Below, piece by piece: positions 34,170 through 44,971 of a stretch of DNA of 64,000 bases. A model generated the notes under the pieces. The model did no database searches, had not been told where the DNA came from, and was given only the letters and a program-made list of their open reading frames with translations. The position numbers and the translations under genes were made by a program. The stretch is from contig JAUIMM010000113.1 of assembly GCA_031769625.1 (NCBI GenBank), positions 17,156,001-17,220,000 on the forward strand. Reading direction: 5' to 3'. This DNA is from Taudactylus pleione. Lineage: Eukaryota; Chordata; Amphibia; Anura; Myobatrachidae. Numbering within the stretch: position 1 is the first letter of the stretch; every line of letters starts with the position of its first letter.

Positions 34170-36840
34170 CAGGAAAACATTGAAAGTGTTCAATCCTTGT
34201 GGGGCCACTATGTCCAGTCTATGGATCAAAACATTTTCGTGTTTCATTAGACTTAGAAGCCTGTCTCCTCCTTGAACTTGAAATGGAATCCAATCAATCT
34301 ACTTGCATTTAAAGCTGGCAACCTGATGGTATTTCTCTAAAAAATTATGTACAACTGGCTTGTCAGAAACACCTGTTAACAAAGCAGCACGTATAGAAGC
34401 GCGATGATTTGCCATTCAGTTCCTAAATTTCCTCAATGTGAGCCTAACATACTAGAGCTCACATGGACATACTAGAATGTAAATCAGATAGTACAAGGTA
34501 CAGTGTAGCTGACAAGCTATCTTAATCTTCTAACCCATATAAGGGTGAGGAATAGAAGGAGTTGAACAAGTTATTCGAAAAACATCCAGGTTTTCTTCTC
34601 CTAAGATCTGATATACAGTTATTCCCACATGGGTTTAAGGATGGTCGCATTAATAATTGTTTTAGGTTTGGACCCCGTCTTTATACCATCTTAGGCAGTA
34701 GGGCCATGTTTCTGTCTGTAAATTTTCTGAACAGCGTCAACAGAGAGCCATCATTGATATGAATCATTACATTGAGAAAGTTCATACTCTTATTATCCAC
34801 TTGATTCGTGAACCAAATTGGACTATTCAATGCATTAAGAGAAGTCACCATTTCAGTAAATGATTTGGCAGTACCCCTCCATAACATGAAAATATAATTG
34901 ATAAATTGATGGTAGAAGATTATCTTACTATGGAAAATAGATAGGATATGTTCCTCTTCATATTTCAACATATATAGGTTAGCATAAGAGGGAGCTAGAT
35001 TTGAGCCCATTGCCATTTCTAACACTTGCATGAAATACAAATCCTTATAACAAAAATGATTGTTATATAGAACCAGTGTAGCCAATTGTAAGAGACACTC
35101 AATCAGTGGACAATGGGGAGGAGTCCTAACCAGAGCCTCCCTCAATGCAGACAGACCTTCCTGGTGTGGTATTACTGTGTAAAGTGAGTTAACATCCATT
35201 GTTGCCAAAATTACATCATTATCAAGCTGACAAATATTTTTGAGATGTTCTAAACAAATCACCTGTGTCTTGAGTATAACTTCTACTGTGGTAGACTAAC
35301 GGTTGCAGCTTGCTGTCAAAAAAATGGCTAAGGGTTGTAATGTAGAGCCTTGGGCTGAGATAATCAGTCTAACGGGAAGTCTATGTATAGGATTGGACAT
35401 TTAGGAGTATCAACTGTCAAAAATTTTAATTCATCCTCATCAATTTATCTATGTTTTAGAACATCATTCAAAACCAAATCAACCTTGTCTTTAATTTCAC
35501 CAACAGGATTGTAATTTAATTCTCTATACACATCCATATTTCAAGCTGTCTCATGATTTCTGCATCATAGTCAGTCCAGTTTTGGACAATGATAGCTCCC
35601 CCTTTATCAGCCGATCTAATGACGATGTTGGGATTACCCTTGAGAGATTGTAATGCCAAATTTTCATCAACCAATAAAGTATCAAAAACTTTTGGTAATA
35701 CTCTAGTGGAGACATCTCTGTTGACTGGTTTCAAATAAGTCTTCAGACTGGCACTGTTCCAAGGGTGATCAAACGTTGAAGGTTTTTTGAAAAAATTCTT
35801 ATCTATGGGAGTAATAATATCGCAAGCAAAATATTCCCTGAGCCTATTTCTAAAAAATCAATATAGGTCAATAGATTTATTAAAGTTACTGTGTCTGTAA
35901 GTTGGTATAAAAGTCAAAACCTTTGCAAGGAGTTTCATTTCTGACTCCTCAAGAGGAATATCTCAAAAATTATACATTGAGCTTACATCCGTCTCCTGCA
36001 CCCTCGTCTTCATGAATCGGCTCCTTCTCGGGTGCGGTTTCCTGGTCTTATTTCCCTTGGATCAGATGGTATTTGATCCTGTTAGTTGCCTTGTTCAAAA
36101 AATTAAACGAGGGTTGTTGACTCTCAATCGTATCGGTATCTGATGTAGATAAAGAAGAACCAGATTTTATGGAAAAAGTAGCAAGTGCATCTACATTGAT
36201 AGTTATTAGGTCGTTGACTGGTTCTACTTTGAGAATTACCACCATGTAACCATCTATAAACACTATGATTTCTGATAGTCTGAAGTAACTATAACAAGTT
36301 TCTTACATTTAAATGATGTTAGATCCCTTCAATAAGCTTCAACTTGACTTTGCAGTCTATCACACTAACTAGTAATTTTATCTTCTCTTAACATGGGTAA
36401 AGTAATAATGTTGATTTGCTCTATCTCAATTTTTACCTTCTGTAGTTCAACCCCAACTTCCTCAATAACCAAGATCATCAAATTTTATGAGCATTTATTG
36501 AGGATTGAGCACCGTCTGCTACAGAACAGTGGGTTATTCCTCCCCAGGGTAGGTATATTATGAATTTGAAAACCACATGGAATTTGTTTACATCTATAGT
36601 ATTCTGACAAAAAACTGGCCATGCAACAAAAAAATCTACTTCCCTTCTATGAAGTTTCAACAATATATAAAAGAGATCAGCAGACGTTTCAGCCGGCAGA
36701 GTGTTAAAGTCTAGTTTGTCAAATAATACTTTCTCGATATCTTCATCAGTTAAAGAGATGGCTCCACATTTGGCTTGGGATAATAATCCCTCATCAACTG
36801 ATCCCATACCACCACGTGCCATCCTGTAATTTTGAGTGGT
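34170..36840 (-). pseudogene. PLE-1 reverse transcriptase/GIY-YIG endonuclease, inactivated
   Basis: Pieces on the minus strand: RSADKGGAIIVQNWTDYD (35516-35734), a PLE RT1 motif; ATMDVNSLYTVIPHQEG near 35175-35200, holding the first catalytic aspartate; GSNLAPSYANLYM near 34990; and FINYIFMLW at about 34890-34905, where the expected DD pair has become NY. Downstream, across frames, are CPC, MANHRASIRAALLTGVSDKP and GLNTFNVFL, which are GIY-YIG domain remnants. PLE proteins nick DNA with the GIY-YIG domain and reverse-transcribe their RNA. Loss of the catalytic aspartates plus frameshifts makes it dead. Confidence 0.82.
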
Positions 36841-37208
36841 AATGCAAAAAGTGAATTTGCTATAAAAAAATGTAATTACAAATTGAAAGAAATAAAAAAA
36901 AAAAGTGATTGGAAACAGACTCAGTCCAAAGTCTAATCTCACTATATCCTCATAACCAAAGACTTCAGTAAACTTATGATGGGTGTCAGGAAAGTTCAAA
37001 CTGACAGAGTCAGTAAACCGAAAATATCCCAGAAGAGCCTGCACTCACATCTCCAACTTTGGCAACTTTGGGGTGGCACCAAGAACCTAATGCAGATTCC
37101 AAATATATCTTCTGTGTATCCAATATTTTGGAAGGAGGCACTCACCAATCGAATTTGATAATAGCATATATAGTTTATTGAATATCCATTAAATGAAGCC
37201 AATATTGC

Positions 37209-37250
37209 GGTCGATGTTCTGATTCAAAACTCGAACCTTTCTCAAGACCA
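37209..37250 (-). ncRNA. Hammerhead-like core of PLE-1
   Basis: Minus strand: GGTC, TTGAGAAA, helix II GGTTC/GAATC with loop GAGTTTT, A, GAAC, ATC, then GACC. Helix I is GGUC/GACC (4 bp) and helix II is 5 bp with one G-U. GAAA has become GAAC and the CUGANGA box is altered, so it is likely inactive. The pairing differs in sequence from the other cores. Confidence 0.45.
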
Positions 37251-37272
37251 ATTAAACAGGCTATTTAGACGA

Positions 37273-37274
<2 letters not shown>

Positions 37275-37304
<30 letters not shown>
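37275..37304. repeat. (TA)n microsatellite
   Basis: Separates PLE-1 from the inverted PLE fragment. Confidence 0.95.
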
Positions 37305-37367
37305 ATGCTCCAGCAGGAAAAATGGCACTCATAGACTTGAATCAAAGAAGATATTAATTTATTCCAT

Positions 37368-37403
37368 GTCTACGTTTCGAGGTCACCACCCCTTCATCAG
37401 GAA
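37368..37403 (-). ncRNA. Hammerhead-like core (37.4 kb, minus)
   Basis: Minus strand: CTGATGA, helix II GGGG/CCTC with loop TGGTGA, GAAAC, GTA, GAC. The CUGANGA box and GAAA are canonical and GUA satisfies the NUH rule. Helix I next to the core is weak (TC/GA). Confidence 0.6.
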
Positions 37404-37418
37404 CACATACATGTATGT

Positions 37419-37456
37419 GGTCTTGACAAAGGGGTGGTGACCCCGAAACATAGACT
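37419..37456 (+). ncRNA. Hammerhead-like core (37.4 kb, plus)
   Basis: GGTC, TTGACAAA, helix II GGGG/CCCC with loop TGGTGA, GAAAC, ATA, GACTT. Helix I is GUC/GAC. It is the opposite arm of the core at 37368-37403, but with the altered UUGACAA box. Confidence 0.45.
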
Positions 37457-37584
37457 TGGAATACATTTATATCCTCTTTGATTCAAGTCTCTGAGTACCG
37501 TTTTTCCTGCTGGAGCATTGTATTAATTTCTTGAAACAGGCACAGGAGCTATTCAACTTTCTTTTTGGAGTGCCGGCAGATTGT

Positions 37585-37586
<2 letters not shown>

Positions 37587-37628
<42 letters not shown>
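37587..37628. repeat. (TA)n microsatellite
   Basis: About 21 TA units abutting the PLE-2 3' terminal repeat. Confidence 0.95.
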
Positions 37629-37632
<4 letters not shown>

Positions 37633-37634
37633 CT

Positions 37635-37998
37635 AAGAAGCAGCACTCCTCTAATGTGCAACACTTTTGCAATAAATAAATAAATAGTTACTATCTGATG
37701 CCCTTCAAGCTGTCCACGATCAGTGTAGCTGTATGCATATATCAAGGGGGGTTGCACTCAGTAAATAAGACTCCACAACAGAAGTGTAACTGTTTCAATG
37801 CTCTTATTGTCGCATTTTCGTCAGGGTGCAAGTGACAAACAAACAATGTGTACATACCTAAATACTAGTAAGGGACTCCAAGTATCCGCCCTCCTCCACC
37901 TCCAGCGCCAAGCGTCTGATGTCAGAGGAGGTGCAGTACAGAGAGATGAGGAGAGCAACAACACATGGGTACAAATCCACCAATTTGAAAGTGTCTGG
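37635..37998 (-). repeat. PLE-2 pseudo-LTR, 3' copy
   Basis: Matches 41696-42059 from AAGAAGCAGCACTCCTC to AAAGTGTCTGG. It has lost about 4 bases at the ribozyme cleavage region, and CTGACGTCAG has become CTGATGTCAG. Confidence 0.92.
37789..37830 (-). ncRNA. Hammerhead core in PLE-2 3' terminal repeat, cleavage site damaged
   Basis: Minus strand: ACC, CTGACGA, helix II AATGC/GCATT, GAAAC. Where the 5' copy has ATT then GGTTAC, this copy reads AGTTAC, a 4-base loss that removes the NUH site and part of helix I. Confidence 0.6.
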
Positions 37999-38344
37999 TA
38001 GTCATAGCAACCAATAAAGAAAGCAAACAGTGTGTAAAAATAAACATGCCACTGTAAAATGTCAAACATGAAATGAAGCCATGGAAAAACAAATACAATA
38101 ATCAACAAGCACATCATAATGCAAAATCAGTAACCTGCATGCCTGACCAAAATGTAACAAGACCAATAACACGGCCATAAAACGCAACAACGGCAGCAGA
38201 TACATAGATGCAGCAAAGCATATGCATAGATCGACAGCACACATAATAATTAATAAATAAAAAAATAAGAAATAATGAAACAAAAAATAAAAAAACATGA
38301 AAAATAAAAATGAAAAATAAAAAATGCATGTTAGCACAACATCA

Positions 38345-41300
38345 CAAAAACCCTAGATTTTCATTGAGCCCCCTAGGAGCCAGAGTTTCAAGCCAGAAAA
38401 TCCACTGGCTTTCTACTTTCAACAACATCAGGGACCTATCACTCCCCCCTGAGTGGGGCAGGAATGTGTTCAATGTTGCAATATCACAGGGTTGCAAATT
38501 GTGTTTTGCCTCCAAAAATTGTCTCGCCACTGGTTGGTTGCTAAAACCAGATGAAAGAGCTAATTTGATAGAAGATCTGTGGGCAGCCATTTGTTCTTTA
38601 AATGCCCTTTCTGTTTTTCCAACATAATGGTGTCCGCATGGGCAGCTGATGAGACACAACATATTTGGTAGTGCAAGTTACACGTTGTCAGATTTTAAAT
38701 CATTTGCCAGAATACATATGGAAAAATGAATCTCCAGTAATCATATAAGAGCATGTGGCACAACTAACACATTTCAAATACCCTGGACTTTGGATGTTCA
38801 AAAAATTTATTTTACTTTTATGAAAATCTGGTAACGTAACATAATTTTTTACGAGAAAATCTTTTAAATTATGTCCTCTTTGGTACTCTGTCATCATCTT
38901 TTTATAATGTAGGGATGGAAGTTGGGCATCAGAATTAATGATAGGCCAGTAGGATTTAGAAATTCTGTTGATGTCAGAGCTTTTATTGTTGTAGGCATTA
39001 ACCCAAATGAATTTATCGTGGTCCTTAGATTTAGGTTTTCCATTCAATAGATAATGTCTGGACAGACCCATCACTTTGTTTTTGGTAGAGATCAGTTGTT
39101 GTCATAGCCGCGGACATAGAATTTATCAACCATTTTGGAAAGTGCCTCTTCAACTTTGGATGGGTCACTGGTAATCCTCCTTACTCTGAGCATTTGTGAG
39201 TAGGGCAACCCATGTTTCAGGGGGCACAGATGATGGCTAGATGCACGCAATAAATTATTTCTGTCCATTGGCTTAGTATAAAGTGAAGTAATGATTTGTC
39301 CATTGTTAATTTCTATGCAGACATCCAGATAATTGGCCTTCTGGGTGTCAGCAGAAAAAAATAATTTAGCAGGAGATGTTGAGGAATTGGGGTCTTCAAT
39401 TACTGTAGAAAAAAATGATAGAGTATCTGTCCAGAACAATAGCAAATCATCGATGTAAAGTGTGTACATAAGCATTTTAGCACTAACCCGAGGGTTGTCA
39501 AAAAATAATTCTTGTTCAACATTAAACATGAAACAATTCGCAAAGGATGGGGCCACACAGGACCCCATTGAACTGCCCTGTAACTGTAAATAATATTTAC
39601 CATTGAAGAAAAAATAATTGCGAGTTAAAGTTAAATTCAAAAGAGCCAAAAGAAATTCTACTTGTGGACCCTTATACAAGGGATTATCAGTAATGAGTTG
39701 ACAGCTCTGAAGCCTGGATCATGAGGAATGCATGTGTATAAATCCTTCACGTCAATCGTACATACTAGGCAGTTAACAGGAATCTGTTTGATATTATCTA
39801 GTTTCGAAAGTAACATGTTCGTGTCTTTCAAGTTACTTGCTTGTGATTGAACGCAAAGTTGAAGAAAGTTGTCAAGGTAAATTGCTGTAACTTGATACAA
39901 AGACCCTCTGGCCGAGATGATTGGCCTGCCTGGAGGACATTGACTGTCCTTATGAATTTTATGAATAGAGTATAATAAAGGTGTGATAGGAAAATTAATG
40001 GTCAGGGCATCCTTCACTTCGCTGCTGATGATTTTATCTTGAACTGCATAGAATTAGATCCAATTCAGACTTGAATAGCATGGTGGGATCACTGTCAAGG
40101 ATTTTGTATGTGACAACATCACTTTGTTGTCTATCGAGCTCTGCAACATAATCGTTGCGGTCCATGAGGACAATGCTGCCACCCTTGTCAGCTGATCTGA
40201 TTATAATTTCAGGGTCTTGGCTCAAAGATTTGAGGGCACTCCATTCTTGCTTAGAAAAATTGGAGTGTGACCATGTGTCTGACTTGATGCTTTTTTGTGT
40301 CTCACTGTCCACCAGCTGACAATAGGTTTTAATGGATGCATTCATGGAAGGAGAATTGAATTTAGATTTTTTTCCACAACACAGGCAGTATGATTGAGGA
40401 GGACTGTACACTGGGCATGGCCAAACCTGGTTTATTTTGAAAATATTCTTTAAGGCGTAATTGCCTACCTAGTTTATATTGTTCGATTTTCCATTGAAAT
40501 GGATCCAGATTAGATGTAGGCACAAAATTTAACCCTTTAGAGAATACCTGTTTTTCAATGATAGAAAGGTGTTTGGATAACAGATTGAATATCTGTTCTG
40601 TTATTTGCGTTTCTGCAGTGGAGGGCATTTGCCACCGCGTCCTCTTTTGTTGGCCACCATGTCTGGTGTATTTCCTAAGACATATGCTGCCTGTGCACGG
40701 GTTTGTGCCCCTAAAAGGACCTGACCACGGAAATGAAGTGAGGATTCTGATTCACTGGCAGAAGATGTTTCATCTTTAGAATTTTCAGTATCTAAACCAT
40801 CATAATGGTGTCTGGATATAGGTCGTTTCCTAAAGGTTGCATGTAGAGGAGCCCCAACTGTGAACCACGGATAAACTAAATGGCGGTCATAATCATTATT
40901 GACTCTGTCCATTTTATTTTTCTTGTAAGCAATTAATTCCTTCCTGTATTTATCAATTTGCTGGTTAAGTTTATCATGCCAATTAATGGCCTCATCCAAG
41001 GATAATATCACTTTATGTATGGCTTCAAAGGATCCAATTTTAGTTCTGACCTCTGCTAGCTCGCGAGTGACCTCCTCTATCATGGCCAACATGAGGTCAA
41101 ATGAATATTTGTTTAAAACGTCCGATGGTTGGGATGTTTTTTATTCTAAATCCCCTTGGAATTTTACTCTCACGAACATAGTCCGATAGTGTCACACCAT
41201 GATAATAGTAATCTACTTCTCGGGGTTTCATTTTTAACAAATCATGATAGAGATTAATATTGTCAGGTTTGCCTGCTGTTGCATTTAAATTGTTTTAAAC

Positions 41301-41403
41301 AGAATATTCTCTCGCTCAGAGTCTGAAAAGCTAAAAATAGCTCCATGTTCTAATTCAACTCTCGTATGTAAACTGCCAGTGGCTTCCGAAGCTTCATGGG
41401 ACA
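38345..41403 (-). pseudogene. PLE-2 reverse transcriptase/GIY-YIG protein, frameshifted
   Basis: Overlapping minus-strand frames give an almost complete PLE protein. They are: a leader (40601-41092) with coiled-coil-like MLAMIEEVTRELAEVRTKI and an acidic ESESS stretch; RSADKGGSIVLMDRNDYV (40034-40411); TIDVKDLYTCIPHDPG (39658-40017); then GSSMGSCVAPSFANCFM and the catalytic YIDDLLLFW (39431-39457) in 39092-39679. A linker with CVSCATCSYMITG (38700-39074) follows, then GIY-YIG with CPCGHHYVGKT and MAAHRSSIKLAL (38342-38662). Catalytic aspartates are intact and the damage is frameshifts and stops. A likely original start is near 41403. Confidence 0.9.
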
Positions 41404-41844
41404 TAATATCAAGCGTGCTAAGACAGTGATATATAAAATTTTCGTATAAGTAAAAATCACATTTAAAATATATCTAAAACTCCCACGGTAAAGTGCTATT
41501 GACAATAAGACTCAGGACGTAAGCCTGAGAAAAATACACCAAATACTAATTTGGAACAAAAAAGTGCTGGGGTTCTGTGCAAAATATGGTGAAAAATAAA
41601 GTGCTGAGATGCTCACAGTGCCTGAACAAGTAGATGAAAGTCCAAGAGGGTGCCCGCTAAGATGAGTTGTGTACAACTCCCAATATAAATAATTCAAGAA
41701 GCAGCACTCCTCTAATGTGCAACACTTTCGCAATAAATAAATAGTTACTATCTGGTGCCCTCCAAGCTGTCCACGATCAGTGTAGCTGTATGCAGATATC
41801 AAGGGGTGGCGGCACTCAGTAAATAAGACTCCACAACAGAAGTG

Positions 41845-41890
41845 TAACCAATGTTTCAATGCTCTTATTGTCGCATTTTCGTCAGGGTGC
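41845..41890 (-). ncRNA. Hammerhead ribozyme core in PLE-2 5' terminal repeat
   Basis: Minus strand: GCACC, CTGACGA, helix II AATGC/GCATT around a ~10-base loop, GAAAC, ATT, then GGTTAC. It matches the hammerhead consensus CUGANGA / GAAA / NUH, with helix I ACC/GGU and a minimal helix III. PLEs are known to carry type I hammerheads with very short helix III. This is the best candidate for an active core in the window. Confidence 0.75.
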
Positions 41891-41973
41891 AAGTGACAAA
41901 CAAACAATGTGTACATACCTAAATACTAGTAAGGCACTCCAAGTCTCCGCCCTCCTCCACCTCCAGCACCAAG

Positions 41974-41989
41974 CCTCTGACGTCAGAGG
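41974..41989. promoter_or_regulatory. 16-bp palindrome containing a full CRE (TGACGTCA)
   Basis: CCTCTGACGTCAGAGG, upstream (minus strand) of the hammerhead core within the PLE-2 5' terminal repeat. A CREB/CREM/ATF site is the obvious reading. Regulation is inferred. Confidence 0.5.
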
Positions 41990-42020
41990 AGGTGCGGCAT
42001 AAAGAGACGAGAAGAGCAAC

Positions 42021-42102
42021 AACACGTGAGTACAAATCCACCAATGGGAAAGTGTCTGGCTGTCCAGACACTTTCCCATTGGTGGATTTGTACTCACGTG
42101 TT
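42021..42102. repeat. Perfect 39-bp hairpin at PLE-2 5' end
   Basis: 42021-42059 and 42064-42102 are perfect reverse complements around a 4-base loop (CTGT). The inner arm is part of the terminal repeat; the outer arm is an inverted extension. Confidence 0.95.
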
Positions 42103-42370
42103 GAGAAGAGACACCGGCTTCAGGGCAAAATCATGTTTGAAATTCTGGGTATAATATGTTTATTCTTTTGTCATCCCAGCTTAACGGTGCCACTTCTATA
42201 GTTGTGGTTTTAGAATATTTACCTCCTCCAATGTTTTACTCCAGACCCGCTCTCAGGTAGGGGACGTCATGCTGTCCTCACCGGAAGTGACATCCTGCGT
42301 TGCCATAGTGAAGTATAACATTTGGTGGACTCTCGGACTCTACTGCCTCGTTGTCAAGGTGATGATATCA
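42103..42370. other. Unassigned segment resembling a PLE terminal region
   Basis: It contains GGGACGTCATGC, GTTGCCATAG and, on the minus strand, CACCTTGACAACGAGG, which resembles the start of the cores elsewhere. The GAAA box is absent. A decayed PLE terminal repeat is possible. Confidence 0.3.
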
Positions 42371-43179
42371 ACATAGATGTACATAGAAGTCCCAAACCAT
42401 TTGAGATCAGTAAATTATCAATAATAAAACAGTCCCATACTCTGTATAAAAATAGAGCCCAGTGTAAATAGCAATTCATAAATCCTAATATAAAACATAC
42501 ATTAAAAGTGTACTTACAAAAATACATATGTAAAATGGCTATTGATACATAGAATAAAAATTTTAAATATATGTAGAGAATGCAAAATAGCAAAAGGTTG
42601 GTAAAAACAGCAAAGTTGTAAAACACCAGTGAAAAACCCTACAGTACATGATAAAAATGAAGAACTAAAATCAAAGAAACCCTTTTATTTCAAAATCTGA
42701 ATTTAGACCCATGGGGGCTAAAGTTTTGCAGTTAAAAATTAATTTCATGCTGTATATGACCGTTCACATTTTAGCTATTATATATATCATTATAGATAAC
42801 AAAATCCTCCTCTGTTTTTTTCTTTTCATTCATTGCATGTTTTATTTGGAGAGAAAACCATGGAGGCTTTTCAGTATATTACTGAAGGTTTGTTTGTTAA
42901 TACATCATTTTGCAGTATAAAGGATAAGTATTGAGTTTTATTGTCACTATATTTCTTCCAGCGCCATTCCACCCTTTCAGTATTTTTTTTATGTTTCTAT
43001 GGGGCAAATTTACTAAGAATTAAGTTTGGTCGAGATGCCAAATTCAGGCAAGTGGTACATTGTCAGTGGTGTTTTGGTGCATCTTTGATGTGAATAATAT
43101 GCAATATTTAAAGAAAATTATGTTACCCTACTGCTTTTGGAGTGTCTTAGTCGTGCCGGGCTTCTTACATATAGACACT
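42371..43179. other. Unassigned AT-rich sequence
   Basis: No supported gene. GGGGCAAATTTACTAAG at about 43003 may be an end of the MITE family seen at 43180. Confidence 0.4.
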
Positions 43180-43340
43180 AAAGTGCGGGTTTTTAGAAGT
43201 GGAGATGTTACCCCTAGCAACCAATTAGATTCTACTTAACATTTATATAGCACTTTCTAGAAGATAATAGCAATAATATGATTGGTTGCTATGGGCAACA
43301 TTTCCACTTCTAAAAACTCGCAGTTTAGTAAATATACCCT
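43180..43340. repeat. Foldback MITE with TTTAGTAAATATACCC end, copy 2
   Basis: CACTAAAGTGCGGGTTTTTA and AGTGGAGATGTTACCCCTAG pair with the complement at 43270-43335. Same family as 8864-9043. Confidence 0.8.
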
Positions 43341-43721
43341 TAAGTGTTTGGGGACACATCTATATCTGTATTGCTATTTTTGCTATATTAATTTCTTATA
43401 TTTTTTATTCTATAGTAACAGCTACCAAAAATTTGTAGAAACTTAGAAATGCAATGTAAAAATCTAGAAATTAAAATTGTTCTGGCACTATCTGTCATTA
43501 TATTTATATATATTGTGTATATATGTGTATATTTGCGTGCATGTTCAAGCATACTCACATACTGTACTCTGGAAGTTGACATTTATCTCTAAGAGAAAAC
43601 AAGTAAAGATGACAGCTCTAAATTGCAGAGCTCTAAATAGGTCCCTCAGAGACTGTGCATACAGAAACTGAACTGTGCATTTCTTTAAAATAAACTTTAA
43701 CACATACCGGTAAGTGATTTA

Positions 43722-44135
43722 TAGCAGAGATGAGCTGTTCAGTTTGAAAACCAAACACACCTGAACTTTGGGGTTCCGAGTAGAATGGAGTTCCTGCTCG
43801 GATCACTTTGGGGTTCTGAGTGGCAAGGAGTCCCAACTCGGATCTTCTTGCCAAGTTCGGAATTTGGATCTAAATACCGGATAGTGGGTATTTTGGATTG
43901 CATATAAGTCTCTCCCATGTGATTTCTGGTGCTGTGAGGTGGTCGAAATTGACTGGTAATGACTGGAATTGAATGTTATTGATGTTAATAATATTATAGG
44001 AACAAAAAAAGATTAAAGTTACATGATTTTAGCTTTTTTTTATTTTTAAGGAAAACCAAAACCGAAACTGAACTAGAACACTTGATGATGGTTTTGCCAA
44101 AACCAAAACTCGGACATCCGCACACATCTTTCACT
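43722..44135. mobile_element. hAT-derived MITE 3
   Basis: It begins near GCAGAGATGAGCTGTTCAG, has TTTTGGATTGCATATAAG and ACATGATTTTAGCT inside, and ends CGGACATCCGCACACATCTT. It is inverted relative to MITE 1. Confidence 0.75.
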
Positions 44136-44971
44136 GTTGCTTTGCATCTCCTGTTTTTTTCTAATCTTAGTTAACCAACATTAATAAAATACCATAGTTA
44201 AATATTGTTTCATAGGAAAATGTTATACCATTTAATAAATTATATTAAAGACATGCATAATGAATAGTCTGTTTTGATTTAAGTAAAGGTTGTAAAGTAT
44301 ATGGCTGAAAAATATTGCTTCCATAAGGAATTAGTATTTTATTATGTAGTATTTTATTATGTACTAAGCCATCCACTTGCTTCTATAGTCATATAGTAAA
44401 GAGAAATGTAACATTTAGCAATTTCCACTTTTGTTTTACATTGACATATTGTAAAGTATACCGATAAATAGTATATATTTGGAAAGAAACTATTTTCTGA
44501 ATAATATGTAATATGTAATAATGCAATATTACAAAAACAAAATTATACATTGACTAATCACTTGTTTAATAGATAGCAGTACTCACATTATTTATATATT
44601 AAAATCACTTTCCATTTTAGAGAATGATACTGTTGCTACTATAATGTAACTAATGAAGGCAATAGCGTCCTACTGTATAATAATCTGTAATGTCTGACAT
44701 CAATCCTCTGTGCTCTTGGAGTACAATCCTTTCACCACACCTTTGGCTTTATTCCCCACTCAATATTATAATACTGGAACTAGCACATGTAGTTTTGACC
44801 TCACTAACATAAGCATGCCATTGTAAACATACAGTAATTGCATCCCACAAGATCAGCACAGTTATTCCTTGTAATGTTTTTGTTACTGTAAACATTTGTG
44901 GGATGTTACCCACAAAACATTTTCAAGAGATACTAACAGGTACTAAACAGTACATGTGGATGCAATGCAAA
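44136..44971. other. Unassigned AT-rich sequence
   Basis: No gene or repeat recognised. Confidence 0.4.

Larger units (their letters stand above)
33040..37270 (-). mobile_element. Penelope-like element PLE-1 (degenerate)
   Basis: Minus-strand order: a hammerhead-like core at 37209-37250 next to (TA)n; a leader protein region (36478-36840) starting with a MARGGMGS-type methionine near 36823; an RT domain (35734 down to 34681); a GIY-YIG domain (about 34510 down to 34170); and an A-rich 3' region with an (AAT)n-like tract near 33730. Gene order RT then GIY-YIG is diagnostic of endonuclease-bearing PLEs. The left boundary is uncertain. It is more diverged than PLE-2. Confidence 0.75.
37305..37586. 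mobile_element. Inverted pair of PLE terminal fragments
   Basis: 37305-37403 (AATGCTCCAGCAGGAAAAAT onward) is the reverse complement of about 37419-37520. Each arm carries a hammerhead-like core, pointing in opposite directions. The right end has GAGTGCCG less than 20 bases from the next (TA)n tract. No coding sequence. Confidence 0.75.
41696..42059 (-). repeat. PLE-2 pseudo-LTR, 5' copy
   Basis: Direct repeat of 37635-37998. It contains an intact hammerhead core (41845-41890) and the palindrome CCTCTGACGTCAGAGG (41974-41989). Confidence 0.92.
37635..42102 (-). mobile_element. Penelope-like element PLE-2, near full length, direct terminal repeats
   Basis: Direct pseudo-LTRs lie at 37635-37998 and 41696-42059, about 364 bp each and highly similar. 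Between them the minus strand encodes, in pieces, a leader region, RT and GIY-YIG. The 5' end (right) carries a perfect 39-bp inverted extension (42064-42102) of the terminal repeat. The 3' end abuts (TA)n. Each terminal repeat has a hammerhead core. This layout is typical of PLEs. Confidence 0.9.

Noticed and set aside
42320..42360. Possible extra hammerhead core on the minus strand (CACCTTGACAACGAGG)
   Set aside because: No GAAA box and no convincing helix II follow.
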